64,000 bases of DNA, taken from contig NZ_CP085135.1 of NCBI RefSeq assembly GCF_020616515.1, positions 1,054,001 through 1,118,000 of the forward strand, given 5' to 3'. Below are positions 63,616 to 64,000 of this stretch, in pieces. This stretch comes from Mesorhizobium sp. PAMC28654. GTDB taxonomy: Bacteria > Pseudomonadota > Alphaproteobacteria > Rhizobiales > Rhizobiaceae. The number at the start of each line of letters is the position of its first letter. The stretch's first letter is position 1. The position numbers and the translations under genes were made by a program. The notes under the pieces are model-generated. The model had not been told where the DNA came from. It made no database searches and saw nothing but the letters and a program-made list of their open reading frames with translations.

Positions 63616-64000
63616 TCAGACTGCCTGCGGCTCGTAACGCGATCCGTCCCTGAGGACAGCAAAGATTGTTCGTGCCATGCGATGCGCCAAAGCGATGGCG
63701 ACGATCTTCGTCTTCTTTCGCATCAGCATGCTCGATAGCCAGTCCGAGCCCGGTTCGCGCTTGAGTCTGCATCTGAGCATGATCTGCGCCATGGCGCCCA
63801 GATACAGCAAGCGTCGGATATAACGATTGCCCATCTTCGAGATTCGGCCCACCCTTTGCTTGCCCCCGGTGGAGTGCGGCTTGGGAGTGAGGCCGAGCCA
63901 GGCGGCATAGTCCCTCGCGCAGCCGAAATTGTCGACATCCGGCGTCGTCGCCGCGATGATCGTCGCCGTCAGCATCCCCACACCTGGGATCGTGGCCAGA
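63616..64000 (-). CDS. IS110-family transposase, partial
   Basis: Runs off the window end. The C-terminal Transposase_20 domain is seen: T-I-P-G-V-G-M-L-T-A, FGCARDYAAWLGLTPKPHST, G-R-I-S-K-M-G-N-R-Y-I-R-R. The last 125 or so residues end in a stop at 63616. The bases 63371-63615 are probably its downstream non-coding end. Confidence 0.88.
   Translation of the reverse strand, partial: LATIPGVGMLTATIIAATTPDVDNFGCARDYAAWLGLTPKPHSTGGKQRVGRISKMGNRYIRRLLYLGAMAQIMLRCRLKREPGSDWLSSMLMRKKTKIVAIALAHRMARTIFAVLRDGSRYEPQAV

Overview
The window looks like a mobile-element-rich anaerobic-respiration island from a denitrifying alphaproteobacterium, most likely a member of the Hyphomicrobiales (Mesorhizobium/Aminobacter-like). 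This rests on the GC-rich codon use, rhizobial-type Fnr and FixK regulators, a Paracoccus/rhizobial-style fused narK, NnrS, and many IS families common in rhizobia. Only protein-family knowledge and the sequence itself were used; no search was run. No rRNA, tRNA or CRISPR array was recognised.

Layout. 1-11.2 kb: stress and low-oxygen accessory genes (two universal stress proteins, a COG2187 kinase-like protein, ribose-phosphate pyrophosphokinase, a helix-hairpin-helix protein, DUF3775, Hsp20, a Spy/LTXXQ protein, DUF2267). DUF2267 and a phosphoribosyltransferase are broken by two IS3-type elements. 11.3-14.3 kb: cytochrome c, metallophosphoesterase, a CarS-like membrane protein and an Fnr-type regulator with N-terminal cysteines. 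14.6-18.05 kb: a nest of three ISs (IS3 inside IS1380, IS630 at the IS1380 target duplication). 18.7-19.4 kb: a FixK-like regulator. 19.8-25.4 kb: plasmid-type debris (HigA-like antitoxin, DUF2958, ArdC, LigD remnant, two broken DUF2478 copies, a YitT gene split by IS630). 25.43-28.17 kb: an IS1-family-like transposon with exact 8-bp target duplications that carries passenger genes, including a Panacea-domain antitoxin followed by a two-helix membrane protein.

28.2-41.7 kb: the respiratory nitrate reductase operon on the minus strand, in the order narK (NarK1-NarK2 fusion), narG, narH, narJ, narI, ppiC, a 94-aa unknown, moeA, DUF2478. A Crp/Fnr-family regulator is divergent from it. As read here, narG and ppiC each contain one frameshift. 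42.3-45.5 kb: DUF6455, a cytochrome P450 and NnrS. 46.1-50.0 kb: an IS21 element containing a third IS3 copy, inserted near the 3' end of an unknown gene. 50.2-57.2 kb: cupredoxin, DUF2249, UbiX and UbiD, DUF6455, the oxygen-independent ubiquinone genes ubiT-ubiU-ubiV, mogA and an eRF1-like protein. 57.5-62.4 kb: DUF2249 split by the second IS3-type copy, hemN and a ferritin-like protein. 62.5-64 kb: IS630 and IS110 remnants.

How it fits together. Several promoters carry TTGA-N6-TCAA Fnr/FixK/DNR-type boxes (3891, 5047, 11253, 40575, 41414, 44263), so the three Crp/Fnr regulators could coordinate the non-mobile genes. NarKGHJI needs molybdenum cofactor (MoeA, MogA), haem made without oxygen (HemN) and quinone made without oxygen (UbiTUV, possibly UbiD/UbiX). 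NnrS and stress proteins would deal with nitrogen-oxide damage. The genomic decay is concentrated in the accessory segments between these respiratory genes.
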